This document shows positions 15,659 to 24,837 of a stretch of 64,000 bases of DNA, piece after piece. The stretch is from Clostridiales bacterium. Lineage in GTDB: Bacteria > Bacillota > Clostridia > Christensenellales > Aristaeellaceae. Made by a program: the position numbers and the translations under genes. Each line of letters starts with the position of its first letter. Position 1 is the first letter of the stretch. The stretch lies in assembly GCA_004555535.1 (NCBI GenBank), contig SFHU01000001.1:17608-81607 (forward strand). The letters are read 5' to 3'. Under the pieces are notes generated by a model that did not search any database, was not told the origin of the DNA, and saw nothing but the letters and a program-made list of their open reading frames with translations.

Positions 15659-17186
15659 GCAGGAAAGAAGGCCAGCGCGCTTTGAAGGTGATATGCGGCT
15701 CGAGCAGCGCCGCCGCGCACAGCAGCAGCATTTCAAACTGGAAGAAGTAGCGCGCGCGCGTCTCCCACATGCTCAGAAACAGGAACGCGCCCAGCAGCGC
15801 GATCATGACCGCCGCCGCGCGGGTGTCCTTCCTGCGCACGGCCTGGGCGCACGCCGCGCAGGCGAGCAGCAGCTGCGCGCAGAAGAGCGCCGTCGTCAGG
15901 TGGTAATACGCGCCATAGAGCGCGCCGCCCTCGAAGATGACCTGCTTGACCGGGTTGTCCGGCTCGTGCGCGTCCGCCTCGATGATCTCGTTGAGGCCGA
16001 AGGCGCCGTTGCCGAAGGTCGAGAGATTCTTGCGCGAGAGCAGACTCAGCAGCCGCGAGGGATAGCGCACATAGTAGATTCGGTCGATGACCTGCTCAAG
16101 CAGCGCCGCGTCGCGCGCCTGGGGATCCTCAAAGGAGGTCGAGAAGATCAGCCAGCCGCCGTCGCCGTACTGCCCGTAGCCCTCGTCCTCATGGATGGGC
16201 AGACCCATCGCGATGTAGTGCAGCTTGGGCAACTCGTTTTGCTCGAGCTGCTGCGCGCTCAGGTGGCGCGCCGTTTCGGCGTCCATCCACGCGCCGCCCG
16301 CGGCGAACACCCCGGCGAGCGCGAGCGCGCAGGCAGCCGTCAGCCTTGGCCGCTTTTGCAGCAGCAGCGCGATCAGGCAGGCGATGGCCGCGATGATGGA
16401 GGTGAAGCGCAGCTGCGCGCCCACAAACGACGACGCCGCGAACGCGAGCGCCCAGAGCGCGCGGCCTCTGCGCGAAGCCGCCTCCCGCGCGCGCACGGCG
16501 CACAGCACGATCACAGGCGGGAACGCGAGCGAAAACGCGTCGGTATACAGCTCCGAGGACGCATACAGGAACGGCAGGCAGGAGGCAAAGAGCAGCAGCA
16601 CGCGCAATTCCGCGCGCACCCCGCCCAGACACCGGCACAGCCGCGCGCTGGAAAGCAGCCCCAGCGAAAAGAGCAGCGAGGCGACGAGCACCAACGGCAA
16701 AAAGCTGTCCGTCACGCCGAAGAGGCGGCAAACGCGCAGGATCGCCGCAAACGCGTAGACGAGACCGAGGTTATGCGGATAGCGCGAAAAATAGACGACG
16801 GAGCGCTCGTTTTGGCCAAACGTGCCCTGCTCGACGATCAGCCGCGCCGCCGTCACGCATTGCTCCAGGTCGGTCTTGGGCGTGTAGCGCAGCGCGCAGG
16901 CAAGCCCCAGCTGCACGGCCAGATAAAAAAGCGCGGCCAGCGCGAGGCATGCGCGCTCCCGGCGGGCAAACGCCGCCTCCAGACGCCCCGCCGCCCGCAG
17001 CGCCAGCAGCAGCGCGAGCAGGCCAAGCGCCGTCAGCAGCGCCAGCAGGGGCCGGTTTCTGCCATAGAGCGGCCAGGGAGAGAGCAGCGTGTTGAGCGCC
17101 GTGAACAGAAAACAGGGAATCATCAGCGCCATGCCCACAAGCAGCAGCGCGCGCATCCATCCGCCGCGCGGGCGGGAAAGCCTCAT
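15645..17186 (-). CDS. GT-C superfamily membrane glycosyltransferase-like protein
   Basis: A 513-residue integral membrane protein with about eleven hydrophobic segments. It resembles ArnT/PMT-type (GT-C) glycosyltransferases by overall plan: an acidic loop after the first segments (YTPKTDLEQC) and a large soluble loop at about 300-400. No diagnostic catalytic motif beyond the acidic residues can be claimed. The last residues (LRAKR) are encoded by the CGCTTCGCG end of a family A repeat. Its ATG overlaps the stop of the upstream GT-C gene by 4 bases. It probably acts in cell-envelope glycan or glycolipid modification. Confidence 0.7.
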   Translation of the reverse strand: MRLSRPRGGWMRALLLVGMALMIPCFLFTALNTLLSPWPLYGRNRPLLALLTALGLLALLLALRAAGRLEAAFARRERACLALAALFYLAVQLGLACALRYTPKTDLEQCVTAARLIVEQGTFGQNERSVVYFSRYPHNLGLVYAFAAILRVCRLFGVTDSFLPLVLVASLLFSLGLLSSARLCRCLGGVRAELRVLLLFASCLPFLYASSELYTDAFSLAFPPVIVLCAVRAREAASRRGRALWALAFAASSFVGAQLRFTSIIAAIACLIALLLQKRPRLTAACALALAGVFAAGGAWMDAETARHLSAQQLEQNELPKLHYIAMGLPIHEDEGYGQYGDGGWLIFSTSFEDPQARDAALLEQVIDRIYYVRYPSRLLSLLSRKNLSTFGNGAFGLNEIIEADAHEPDNPVKQVIFEGGALYGAYYHLTTALFCAQLLLACAACAQAVRRKDTRAAAVMIALLGAFLFLSMWETRARYFFQFEMLLLCAAALLEPHITFKARWPSFLRAKR

Positions 17187-18661
17187 GTCCCCGCCTCCTT
17201 CAGCCGCAGGAGCTGATATTGCCCCCGCGCGTCCACAAATTCATAGTCGCTTTCAAAGATCGCCGCGACGCGCGCGTCGTAGGGCGGGCCAAACTCGCGG
17301 TTGTAGTAGATAACCAGCCAGCGCGGCGGGTCGCTCTCAAATTCCTCCACGATCTCCTCCATCACGGCAGGGTCGGCCTGCGCGAGGATCTCCTGCAGGA
17401 AGTAAAAGCGCATGCAGGGCAGCGCCTTCGCCGCGACATACCAGCGCGGCTCGACGCGGTAGGCCATGAAGCTCTCCCGCTCCTGCTCGGGCACCTGCGC
17501 GTAGAGCGCCTGCGCGTCGGCGGTGAAGGCGTCAAAATCCTCCCCGCGCCAGGCCAGGCGGCTTTCGTTTGCCTGCGCGCCGCTCACGGCGAGGATGGCG
17601 GCGCACAGCGCGACGCACAGCGCGCATCCCGCGCCGCAGAGGCGCTTCCCCCGCCGCTTCGCCGCCGCCAGCAGCAGCGCGACGCCCGTTACGGCGCACG
17701 GCGCGCCCAGCACCAGATAATGCACATAGTATTTGTGGGAGATCAGCGCCGCCAGCCCCGCGCCCGCCGCGCCCGCGATCAGCGAGAGCGTCATCGCCGG
17801 GGCGCGACGCCAAAGCGTCAGCGCGCCCAGACAGGAAAGCGCCGCCAGCAGCAGCGCGATATGCCCGTAGCGGTCAAAGAGCAGCATGTGCAGCCGGCCC
17901 GCGCCGTCCGTCTCCGCATACATCATGTTGTGCAGGATCGAGCCGTAGATGGCCTCGCCCAGCGCGCCCTGCGCGGCTAGCCAGAGCACGACCGGCAGCC
18001 CCGCAAGCAGCAGCCCGGCGGCAAACCCGCCCGCGCAGCGCCTAAGCGGCGCAAGCTCCCGCCGCGCGAGCAGACAAAGCGCCAGCACGGCTGTCATCGC
18101 ACACAGCGGCAGCGCGTTGTTCGCGCGCATCAGGAAGGCGAGCATCGCCATCGCGCCCATGCCCAGCGCGCGGGCAAAGAGCCGCTCCCCCTGCGCCCGC
18201 TCCCCCGCAAACGCGCGCAGCGCGAAGAGAATGCCAAGGAGCGTAAAGAGATTGCTGTATTCCTCCGTGAGGTTGCCCCCGTCGGTCAGCGCGCAGATCA
18301 GCGCCAGATAGGCGATCTGCGCGGGCAGGCGCGGCGCGCCCACCTCCCCGGCGATCGCGCAGACCGCGCGCAGGCAGGCAAGGAGGAACAGCGCCTCCAT
18401 CACAAAAACGGCCAGCGTCGAATAGCCGCCCGCGACGGCCTGCGGCAGCGCCTGAAGCAGGAAGAGCAGCGGGCCCTTGTGGTCGAAAACTTCGGTATAG
18501 GGCGCATAGCCCTGCGCGATGGCCGTGCCCATCGTCAGATAGATCGCGTTGTCGCTGCCGATGGCGGGGCCAAGCGGCGTGTTGCTATACGCGAAGATCA
18601 AACAAAACCCCAGCGCTAGCAGCAGCGACAGAGACAGGCTTACACACCGCGAACGCTTCAT
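17183..18661 (-). CDS. GT-C superfamily membrane glycosyltransferase-like protein
   Basis: A 492-residue polytopic protein with about eleven hydrophobic segments. After the first segment comes GSDNAIYLTMGTAIAQGYAP, then VFDHKGPLLFLLQ. This acidic-residue pattern with a DHKGP motif is common in GT39/PMT-like membrane glycosyltransferases of Firmicutes. A soluble tail follows residue 390. The start at 18661 has AAGGAG 9 bases upstream; a longer upstream frame lacks such a site. It is coupled to a second GT-C gene, suggesting two steps on the same polyprenyl-sugar pathway. Acceptor and donor are unknown. Confidence 0.72.
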   Translation of the reverse strand: MKRSRCVSLSLSLLLALGFCLIFAYSNTPLGPAIGSDNAIYLTMGTAIAQGYAPYTEVFDHKGPLLFLLQALPQAVAGGYSTLAVFVMEALFLLACLRAVCAIAGEVGAPRLPAQIAYLALICALTDGGNLTEEYSNLFTLLGILFALRAFAGERAQGERLFARALGMGAMAMLAFLMRANNALPLCAMTAVLALCLLARRELAPLRRCAGGFAAGLLLAGLPVVLWLAAQGALGEAIYGSILHNMMYAETDGAGRLHMLLFDRYGHIALLLAALSCLGALTLWRRAPAMTLSLIAGAAGAGLAALISHKYYVHYLVLGAPCAVTGVALLLAAAKRRGKRLCGAGCALCVALCAAILAVSGAQANESRLAWRGEDFDAFTADAQALYAQVPEQERESFMAYRVEPRWYVAAKALPCMRFYFLQEILAQADPAVMEEIVEEFESDPPRWLVIYYNREFGPPYDARVAAIFESDYEFVDARGQYQLLRLKEAGT

Positions 18662-18726
18662 GGTTGGCTCCTTTCCTCTGCACAGGGCGGAAACTGCGAA
18701 CATTCCGGTAAACATGCTTTTACGCA

Positions 18727-18862
18727 CGCGAAGCGAAGAGGGGAGTCTGAGGGACGATGTCCCACAGACAGGGTGCGGGGCGGCAGCCCCGCCGTATCCC
18801 ATCAAATCTCCAAATCGCAGTCTCAGAGCAGGCTGCGCAGCAGCTTACGATTGAGACGGGTT
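18727..18862 (-). repeat. Family A repeat, exceptional orientation
   Basis: A full-length copy from CGCGAAGCGAAG to the GACGGGTT end. Its inner stem is AGCTGC / GCAGCC, with one A-C mismatch. This is the only copy with the module end nearest the upstream gene's stop (RluA, 36 bases away). The gap 18662-18897 holds nothing else recognised. Confidence 0.8.
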
Positions 18863-18897
18863 GAATGCGCCCGGCGTGCTTCAGGCGCAAACCCTGC

Positions 18898-19869
18898 TCA
18901 CGGCTGCGGAATGACCACATCCGGGAAGAATTCGCGCACAAACGGCACATCCCTCACCTGGAACGTCCGCCCTCCGAGGCCCTCGAGCACGCCGCCGCGA
19001 TCGTCAAAGGCGAAGTGCAGCCGGTAGGCGCAAAGCGCCTGTCCATTCATGCCGAAGGGCGCGTTGCGCTTGGCGCTGCCATACTGGTTGTCCCCCAGCA
19101 GCGGATGGCCGATGGCGGCGAACTGCGCGCGGATCTGATGCGTGCGCCCCGTGCCCAGCAGGCATTCGCACAGCGTCAGCCCCCCGCGCTCGTCGACGGC
19201 GCGGTAATAGGTGACGGCCTCCTTCGCGCCGGGCTCGCCGCTGCGCGCGACAGCAACCTTCTTTTCCCCCGGGCGATGGATGAGCAGGTGGGCAAGCGTC
19301 CCCTCCGGGTGCTTCATGCGCCCGTGCACGATGCACAGGTAGTATTTCTCGACCTCGCGCGTGCGGATTTTCGCGTCCATCGCGCGCAGCGCCTCCGGCG
19401 TTTTGGCGAGGATCACGATGCCGCAGGTCATCCGGTCGATGCGGTTGCACAGCGCCGGGGCAAAGCCCGCGCCCGGCCTCCACTCGCCCTTCTGGTAGAG
19501 ATACGCCTGCGCATAGGTCAGCAGCGTATGCACCTTCTCGCCCTCGTCCGGATGGCAGACGAGGCCCGCGCGCTTGTCAAGCAGCATGACCTGCGCGTCC
19601 TCGTAGAGGATGGAGAGCTTCGGATGTATCTTCGAGTAGAACGGGTCCTCGCGCTCGGGCGCTTCAAAGAAGCTGTCCTCGACGTAGAGCTCCACGCGCT
19701 GCCCGGCGGTGAGGACGAAATCCTCCCCCGGGCGCTTTCCGTCGACCTTCACGCGCCCCAGGCGCAGGAATTTGCGAATCTGCCCCATGCCTGCGGCGGG
19801 CAGCGTCTTTTGCAGAAAGCGGGTCAGCCGGCGGCCGTCCCAGCCTTGATCCACGACGATGCTCTTCAT
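18898..19869 (-). CDS. RluA-family pseudouridine synthase
   Basis: A 323-residue RNA pseudouridine synthase. An N-terminal S4-like RNA-binding region (about 15-65) precedes the catalytic domain. The catalytic aspartate is D145 in NRIDRMTCG (family form HRLDRxTSG). The GTGRTHQIRAQ and HPLLGDNQYG motifs are also present. It probably modifies uridines in 23S rRNA or tRNA; the RluC/D-type target cannot be fixed. Its stop and the ATG of the Cof phosphatase overlap by 4 bases, so the phosphatase is upstream and co-translated. Confidence 0.9.
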   Translation of the reverse strand: MKSIVVDQGWDGRRLTRFLQKTLPAAGMGQIRKFLRLGRVKVDGKRPGEDFVLTAGQRVELYVEDSFFEAPEREDPFYSKIHPKLSILYEDAQVMLLDKRAGLVCHPDEGEKVHTLLTYAQAYLYQKGEWRPGAGFAPALCNRIDRMTCGIVILAKTPEALRAMDAKIRTREVEKYYLCIVHGRMKHPEGTLAHLLIHRPGEKKVAVARSGEPGAKEAVTYYRAVDERGGLTLCECLLGTGRTHQIRAQFAAIGHPLLGDNQYGSAKRNAPFGMNGQALCAYRLHFAFDDRGGVLEGLGGRTFQVRDVPFVREFFPDVVIPQP

Positions 19870-20666
19870 GTCAGGTCAAACCGCTCCCTCAGCACGCGCA
19901 TGACGCCGTCCTCGTCGTTGCTGGGCGCGATGTATTTGGCGATGCGCTTGAGCGCCGGATGCGCGTTTTCCATCGCGTAGCTCTCGCCGACGGCGTCAAG
20001 CAGCTCGCAATCGTTGAGGTAATCGCCAAAGGCCATGCATTCCTCGGGCCGGATGCCCAGCATCCGCTGGACGCCGCGCAGCGCCTCGCCCTTGTTGACG
20101 CCGGGCTTCATGACGTCGACCCAGTGCTCGCCGGAGAGGATGACGGAAAGCCTGTCCCCCAGTCGGCGCTCCAGCACGGGCAGCTCATGGGTCTGCGCGT
20201 CGCCCTCGTCGTAAAAGGCGACCTTGCAGACATCCGGGCTGCCTGTGTGGGCCATGAGGTCGGGCACGACGCGCTGGGCCGGATAATAGCGCAGCGTCTC
20301 CGCGCGAAAATCCGGCGCGGCGGCCTGCTCGATGAGGCCCATCTGCGCGCGGCAGAGCACGGGATAGACGCCCTCCAGCGTCCGCGCGGCGCGCACGATA
20401 TCCGCCAGATGCGCGGGATCGATAGGGTCGATGAGCAGCTGCTCGTCCTGCCGCATGACGAGCGCGCCGTTTTCGCAGATGAAGAGAATATCCTGCGCGA
20501 GCGGCTCAAGGTCGCGGCGCAGCGCGGCATACTGGCGGCCGCTGGCGACGGCAAAGAGGACGCCCTGCCTCCGCAGCTTTTGAATCGCGGGCAAAAGCCC
20601 GTCGGGCAGGCGCTTCTGGCTGTCCAGGAGCGTGCCGTCCATATCGCAGGCGATGAGTTTGATCAT
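19866..20666 (-). CDS. Cof-type HAD family phosphatase
   Basis: A 266-residue haloacid-dehalogenase phosphatase of the Cof subfamily (IIB cap). Motif I is DMDGTLLDS at residues 8-16 and motif II is VASGRQYAALR. Motif III is the lysine in NKGEALRG, and motif IV is AFGDYLNDCELL. These enzymes hydrolyse sugar phosphates, flavin or pyridoxal phosphates. The start at 20666 (MIKLIACD) is preferred because AAGGAG lies 7 bases upstream. It is co-transcribed with the RluA gene. Confidence 0.9.
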   Translation of the reverse strand: MIKLIACDMDGTLLDSQKRLPDGLLPAIQKLRRQGVLFAVASGRQYAALRRDLEPLAQDILFICENGALVMRQDEQLLIDPIDPAHLADIVRAARTLEGVYPVLCRAQMGLIEQAAAPDFRAETLRYYPAQRVVPDLMAHTGSPDVCKVAFYDEGDAQTHELPVLERRLGDRLSVILSGEHWVDVMKPGVNKGEALRGVQRMLGIRPEECMAFGDYLNDCELLDAVGESYAMENAHPALKRIAKYIAPSNDEDGVMRVLRERFDLT

Positions 20667-20736
20667 GGGACTCCTTTGCATGGATGCAATGGTTGTTTTA
20701 AAGATTTCAGGCTTGCTTTTTTCCTGAATAAAGAGG

Positions 20737-20756
20737 TTTCAAAGAAAGCTTTGAAA
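20737..20756 (-). terminator. Possible weak terminator hairpin
   Basis: TTTCAAAG and CTTTGAAA form an 8-bp stem with a 4-base loop between the acetyltransferase stop and the Cof gene. The T-tract on the minus strand is imperfect (CCTCTTTATT). Confidence 0.35.
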
Positions 20757-20781
20757 TTCTCAGTGCTTTCACGCGCTGGGA

Positions 20782-20798
20782 GACGCGCTCCGCTGGGC
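20782..20798 (+). repeat. Family C core motif
   Basis: GACGCGCTCCGCTGGGC, the 17-base core found at four other places in the window (24600, 30760, 38675, 44924). Here it stands alone, 15 bases beyond the acetyltransferase stop. Confidence 0.55.
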
Positions 20799-20812
20799 GT
20801 TTGACGATGGAC

Positions 20813-21397
20813 TCAGTATTTCCCCTTCATCGGACGGGGATCGCCGCGCAGGATCGCGTACAGCGCCACATCGACGAACTTGCCCTTGTTGTAGAGCCGC
20901 TGGCGCAGCACGCCCTCGCGCTGCATGCCGCATTTCTCCATCACGCGGCCGGAGGCGGGATTGTCGAGCTCATGCTGCGCCTCGATGCGGTTGACGTCCA
21001 TCGCGTCGAACGTGTAATCGATCACGCGGGCGAGCGCCTCGGTCATGTAGCCGCCGTTCCAGAGCCAGCGCGCCAGCGAATAGCCGACCTCGACGCTGCC
21101 GTTGTCCTCGCTGTAGGCCATGTAGCCGATCGTGCCGACGAGCCTGCCCGTGCGCTTCTCCTCGATGCCCCAGCTCGAGGGCTCGTCCGCGCGGTAGCGG
21201 CGCAGCATGTAGCGCAGATAGTCCTTCGCCTCGGAGATGTCCTTCTGCGCCGGCCAGAGCACATGGCGCGCGACCTCCTCGTCGCGGCTGTATTCAAAGA
21301 CGTCCCGGGCGTCGCGCATCGTCATGCGGCGCAGGCGCAGGCGCGGCGTCTCGATCGTCGGCATCGAGAACAGGCCGTAGGGATTGGGCGTGAACAT
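20813..21397 (-). CDS. GNAT acetyltransferase (RimJ/RimL-like)
   Basis: A 194-residue N-acetyltransferase of the RimJ/RimL group. TPRLRLRRMTMRDARDVFEY starts the fold and VGTIGYMAY is the central strand. VEVGYSLARWLWNGGYMTEAL is the acetyl-CoA pyrophosphate-binding region, and NPASGRVMEKCGMQREG completes the motif. It may acetylate a ribosomal protein N-terminus or a small amine. GGAAGGAAG lies upstream of the ATG at 21397; an internal ATG 11 codons later is an alternative. Confidence 0.88.
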   Translation of the reverse strand: MFTPNPYGLFSMPTIETPRLRLRRMTMRDARDVFEYSRDEEVARHVLWPAQKDISEAKDYLRYMLRRYRADEPSSWGIEEKRTGRLVGTIGYMAYSEDNGSVEVGYSLARWLWNGGYMTEALARVIDYTFDAMDVNRIEAQHELDNPASGRVMEKCGMQREGVLRQRLYNKGKFVDVALYAILRGDPRPMKGKY

Positions 21398-21460
21398 GGG
21401 AAAGCACTTCCTTCCGATGACCCATTATACACGATATGCGCGGAAAACGGAACCCCTCGT

Positions 21461-22885
21461 CTACCGGCGGCGCAGCCCCTTGGGATAGTGGTTCTTCATC
21501 AGGCCGCCCGCCTGCTTGCCAAAGCCCAGCGGCACGCCGCAGCAGGTCATCAGCGTATAGCCGTTCTCCCGCTCGCCCAGCGCAAGCGCCTCGCCCGCCT
21601 GGTAGAGGAGCGCCTGCTCGATCGTCAGCGCTGCCGTGCGCACGGCCTGCCCGGGCGAGAGCGCCATCGCCAGCGCATGGTCGGGCTCCATGCGACGGCC
21701 CTCGGCATGGGCGAGCAGCAGCCCCGTGCGCAGCACGCGCAGGCCGTCAAGCCGCGCGGGCTCAAGCCCCTCCGGCAGCGACCAGAGCGCGCCGCCCGCC
21801 AGATGCAGCCGCGGGAAGACGACCCCCGGACGCAGGACGCCCTGCGGGAGCGCGGCCTCGCCGGGCGCGTCCTTCCCCGGTTTGCGCGCGGGCAGGGCCT
21901 TTTTGCCGCGCGGCGCCGGGGCCCTTTCCGGCATGAACGTCTTTGGCACGAGTGCCTCCGGCACGAGTGTCTCCGGCACAAGTGTCTCCGGCGCGCCGGG
22001 CGCGTCCGCCCGCTTGCGCAGGAGCGAGACGAAATGCCCCTCGCCGCGGATCTCGTGCGGATAGAGATGGACATAGCCGCTCTTCGCCTCGGGCAGGCCC
22101 GGGAGCGCAAAGGGGACTGGCGACAGCTCGGGGTGCGTGTCAAGCAGCCGGGCAAGCACGCCCTCGTTCTCCGTGTCGTTGAAGGTGCAGGTCGAATAGA
22201 CCATCGTGCCGCCGGGCGCGAGCATCCGGCAGGCGCTTTCAAGGATCTTAAGCTGCCTGTCGGCGCAGCCGCGCGGCGCGTTTTCGCTCCACTCGTCCCG
22301 CGCCTCCATCTGGCGGCGGAACATGCCCTCTCCGGAGCAGGGCGCGTCGACGAGAATCCTGTCAAAGAACGCCGGGAAGCGCTCGGCGAGCGCATCCGGC
22401 AGCGCGCTGGTGACGACGGCGTTTGCAACGCCCATCCGCTCGATGTTGCGGGAGAGCACCTGCGCGCGCGAGGGCACGGGCTCGTTGCACACGAGCAGCC
22501 CCTGACCGCCCATCAGCGCGGCGATCTGCGTGCTCTTGCCGCCGGGCGCGGCGCAGAGGTCGAGGATGCGCTCGCCGGGGCGCGGGTCAAGCGCCGTGAC
22601 GGCGGAGAGGGCGCTGGGCTCCTGGAGATAATACAGCCCGCCCTCGTGCAGCGGCGAGAGGCCAGGGCGCGCGTCGCCCTCCACGAAATACGCGCCCTTC
22701 GCCCAGGGCACGGGCGCGCCCAGCCCCTCGATTTCGCAGGGCGGCACGCCATCCGGGCAGCGCAGCAGGTTGACGCGCAGCGCGCGCGTCACGGGCGAAC
22801 AGAGCGCCCTTTCATACGCAAAAAAGCCTGCTTCACCGAGCAGGCGTTTCATCTGATCCACATAAGCGGGGGGCAGGGTGTTCAT
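21461..22885 (-). CDS. RsmF/NOL1-NOP2-Sun type rRNA (cytosine-5) methyltransferase
   Basis: A 474-residue SAM-dependent m5C methyltransferase for 16S rRNA. LDLCAAPGGKS at residues 108-118 binds SAM. The two cysteines of the reaction are C183 in APCSGEG and C233 in STCTF. A C-terminal RsmF-like RNA-binding domain (PUA-like) follows. Between them lies a short low-complexity Val-Pro-Glu repeat (about 300-320; 15-base DNA repeats near 21945-21990). The start at 22885 has AGAGG upstream and matches the family N-terminus; the 10-base gap to the next upstream gene suggests co-transcription. Confidence 0.9.
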   Translation of the reverse strand: MNTLPPAYVDQMKRLLGEAGFFAYERALCSPVTRALRVNLLRCPDGVPPCEIEGLGAPVPWAKGAYFVEGDARPGLSPLHEGGLYYLQEPSALSAVTALDPRPGERILDLCAAPGGKSTQIAALMGGQGLLVCNEPVPSRAQVLSRNIERMGVANAVVTSALPDALAERFPAFFDRILVDAPCSGEGMFRRQMEARDEWSENAPRGCADRQLKILESACRMLAPGGTMVYSTCTFNDTENEGVLARLLDTHPELSPVPFALPGLPEAKSGYVHLYPHEIRGEGHFVSLLRKRADAPGAPETLVPETLVPEALVPKTFMPERAPAPRGKKALPARKPGKDAPGEAALPQGVLRPGVVFPRLHLAGGALWSLPEGLEPARLDGLRVLRTGLLLAHAEGRRMEPDHALAMALSPGQAVRTAALTIEQALLYQAGEALALGERENGYTLMTCCGVPLGFGKQAGGLMKNHYPKGLRRR

Positions 22886-22895
22886 AGGGCCTCTT

Positions 22896-23306
22896 TCATT
22901 CCGCCGCGCAGGCTTCCCGCTCATCCCCTTCGCGAAGGAGGATGGCGCAGAGCTTGCGCCGCTCGTCAATGCCGGATTCGACGACATACACGCGCCCGAT
23001 CCTGCAGGCGGAGTTGAAGACGCTTTCGGTCGTCGTCAGATAGCAGAACATGTTTTGTGACGCGCGGGAGAGCATCGCGCGGAACTGCACATTGGGCGGC
23101 TCCAGCCCGGCGCGCCGGATCTTCTGGGCGAAGCGCCTGTAGGCCGTGTTGGCCTTGGCCGCGTTGTGGAATACCTCCGGCGAGAGCACAAGCCGGCAGA
23201 CGCCCTTCTCGATCTGGCTGGACGTCTGGTAGCGGCCCTCCCAGGGCCTGTCTTCCGGCCAGGCGACGATGTCGACCACGGCCCGGCCCGTTTCAATCGT
23301 GCGCAA
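22896..23306 (-). CDS. Conserved-looking protein of unknown function
   Basis: About 136 residues, soluble, no motif I recognise. The sequence is mixed alpha/beta in character (VVDIVAWPEDRPWEGRY near the start, RASQNMFCYLTTTESVFNSA in the second half). The likely start is TTG at 23306 because GGGAGGGGGAG lies 6-11 bases upstream. A start further out at 23348 would fall almost on the transcription start expected from the TATAAT at 23359-23364. It sits 10 bases upstream of the RsmF-like gene and may be co-transcribed. Confidence 0.6.
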   Translation of the reverse strand: MRTIETGRAVVDIVAWPEDRPWEGRYQTSSQIEKGVCRLVLSPEVFHNAAKANTAYRRFAQKIRRAGLEPPNVQFRAMLSRASQNMFCYLTTTESVFNSACRIGRVYVVESGIDERRKLCAILLREGDEREACAAE

Positions 23307-23358
23307 CGAACACTCCCCCTCCCTTCGCGAGACGGCAACTGGCAACAATTCTATATTG

Positions 23359-23364
23359 ATTATA
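23359..23364 (-). promoter_or_regulatory. Minus-10 element for the unknown gene / RsmF unit
   Basis: TATAAT on the minus strand in an AT-rich stretch, about 50 bases before the proposed start. No good -35 is seen at 16-18 bases. Confidence 0.4.
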
Positions 23365-23509
23365 TCACACGTCTCATCCGACAGGCAAGAAAAAGGTTAT
23401 TTTTTCCCACCATTTTTGGTATTTCACCCATGCCTGAATTGTGCGCAGGGGGATTCCATGCAGAGATTTCTCCGAACGCGGCGTCGCGCCCGGGCCAGGG
23501 ACGGCCTTC

Positions 23510-24337
23510 TCAGAGCCGCTGCGCGGCGGAGAGACCCGCGACGCAGCCCTCGCCGACGGCCTTGGCGACCTGGAGCGGCAGACCGGTGCAGTCTCCCGCG
23601 GCATAGACGCGCGGCACGCTCGTGCGCATCATGCGGTCGACGCGGATGAACGCGCCCTCGGTCTCAAGGCCGGGCAGCAGCGAGGAGAGGGCCATCGCCT
23701 CGCGGAAGATGAAGACGCCGTCAAAGGGCAGCTCCAGCCCACCGCAGAGCAGGCCGGTGGCGTGCGTGTCGCCAAGGATGGCCTCGGGGCGCTCCTGCCG
23801 CACGTCGACGCGCGGATCGAGCGCCGGGTCGGGCGCGCCGAAATAGGCCACCTGCTCGCAGATCGACGCCAGGAAGTTCGCCTCGTGCAGCGCCTCCGGG
23901 CCCTGAGCGATGACGGCGACGCGCTTGCCGCGGTAGAGCATGCCGTCGCAGGTGCCGCAATAGCTGACGCCGCGGCCGAGCAGCTCGCCTTCGCCGGGGA
24001 GCAGCCGGGGCTGCTTTGCGCCGGTGCAGAGCACGACCGTCGCGGCCTCGACGAAGTCCGCGCCCAGCGACAGGCCGAAGGAATCGCCCATCGGGACGAC
24101 CTGATGGACGACGCCGGGGCGCGTCTGCGCGCCGAGGGCTCTGGCCTGATCGCGCATGGCCGCAAGCAGCGCCGGGCCGGAGATATCCGGCAGGCCGGGA
24201 TAATTGGCGATTTCCTGCGCGCGGGCGAGCCAGCCCGCGTGCTGGCCGATGACGAGGACGGACTTGTCGCGCTTTCTCGCGCTGATGGCGGCGGAATAGC
24301 CCGCGGGGCCCGCGCCGATGATAGCGATGTCCAGCAT
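23510..24337 (-). CDS. Thioredoxin-reductase-like FAD/NAD(P) oxidoreductase
   Basis: A 275-residue flavoprotein of the TrxB group. The FAD motif GAGPAG is at residues 8-13 and the redox-active pair is C127-C130 in SYCGTCDG. AAGDCTGLPLQVAKAVGEG is the C-terminal FAD-binding signature. At 275 residues it is shorter than classical TrxB (about 310), with a reduced NADPH domain. A ferredoxin-dependent or NADH-linked variant is possible. The start at 24337 has AGGAGG 7 bases upstream. The 200-base gap to the next minus-strand gene suggests its own transcript. Confidence 0.82.
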   Translation of the reverse strand: MLDIAIIGAGPAGYSAAISARKRDKSVLVIGQHAGWLARAQEIANYPGLPDISGPALLAAMRDQARALGAQTRPGVVHQVVPMGDSFGLSLGADFVEAATVVLCTGAKQPRLLPGEGELLGRGVSYCGTCDGMLYRGKRVAVIAQGPEALHEANFLASICEQVAYFGAPDPALDPRVDVRQERPEAILGDTHATGLLCGGLELPFDGVFIFREAMALSSLLPGLETEGAFIRVDRMMRTSVPRVYAAGDCTGLPLQVAKAVGEGCVAGLSAAQRL

Positions 24338-24443
24338 GATTGCCTCCTGAAAGAATGATAAGGCCGGCTTCTGAAACAGAAGCAAACCGAGAAGTGCATT
24401 GAAGGCTGCACAGCAAAGCCTTGGCTTTCTTCGCCTTAACCGA

Positions 24444-24471
24444 AGCATACCCTGTTCCGGTTTCAAGGCAA
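24444..24471 (-). promoter_or_regulatory. Possible promoter of the thioredoxin-reductase-like gene
   Basis: TTGCCT and TATGCT are separated by 16 bases on the minus strand. A small hairpin (GCTTCTG / CAGAAGC) lies in the leader near 24369-24385. Confidence 0.35.
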
Positions 24472-24499
24472 AATGCATTTGTTTGCAAATCAGGGATAC

Positions 24500-24616
24500 A
24501 GCCCCGGGTCCAGGGCCACAGCCCTGGTCGTTTCAAGGGGGTTATAGGGAGTCAAGAGGGATCTAAGGGGGGAAATCGAAATCCCCCCTGATCCCTCTTG
24601 CCCAGCGGAGCGCGTC
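24500..24616 (+). repeat. Family C repeat element
   Basis: It contains AGCCCCGGGTCCAGGGCC, the hairpin CAGGGC...GCCCTG, a long GGGGGG-AAATCGAAAT-CCCCCC hairpin and the family core GCCCAGCGGAGCGCGTC (reverse of GACGCGCTCCGCTGGGC). Closely similar copies are at 30760-30871 (inverted) and 56806-56910. Together with the next element it fills the 500-base gap between GH65 and the reductase. Confidence 0.8.
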
Positions 24617-24694
24617 TCCCCAGACGCAGAAAAGTGGATTTTTAAAAAATCCATAAGCTTTTGCGGAGCAGCTTCTTGCAACCGTTACGCATAA

Positions 24695-24827
24695 AACCCG
24701 TCTCAATCGTAGGCTGCTTCGCAGCCTGCTCTGAGACTACGTTTTTCTGGATTTGAGGGAGAACGATTGGGGCGCCGCCCCAAACCCCGCAAGGGACTTC
24801 GCCCCTTGACCCCATGTTCGCTTCGCG
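24695..24827 (+). repeat. Family A repeat element
   Basis: A complete copy. The two-stem module (inner stem GGCTGC / GCAGCC, loop TTC) is followed by the hairpins GGGGCGCCGCCCC and AAGGGACTTCGCCCCTT. The CGCTTCGCG end lies 10 bases beyond the GH65 stop. Confidence 0.9.
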
Positions 24828-24837
24828 GCGGTTTCAA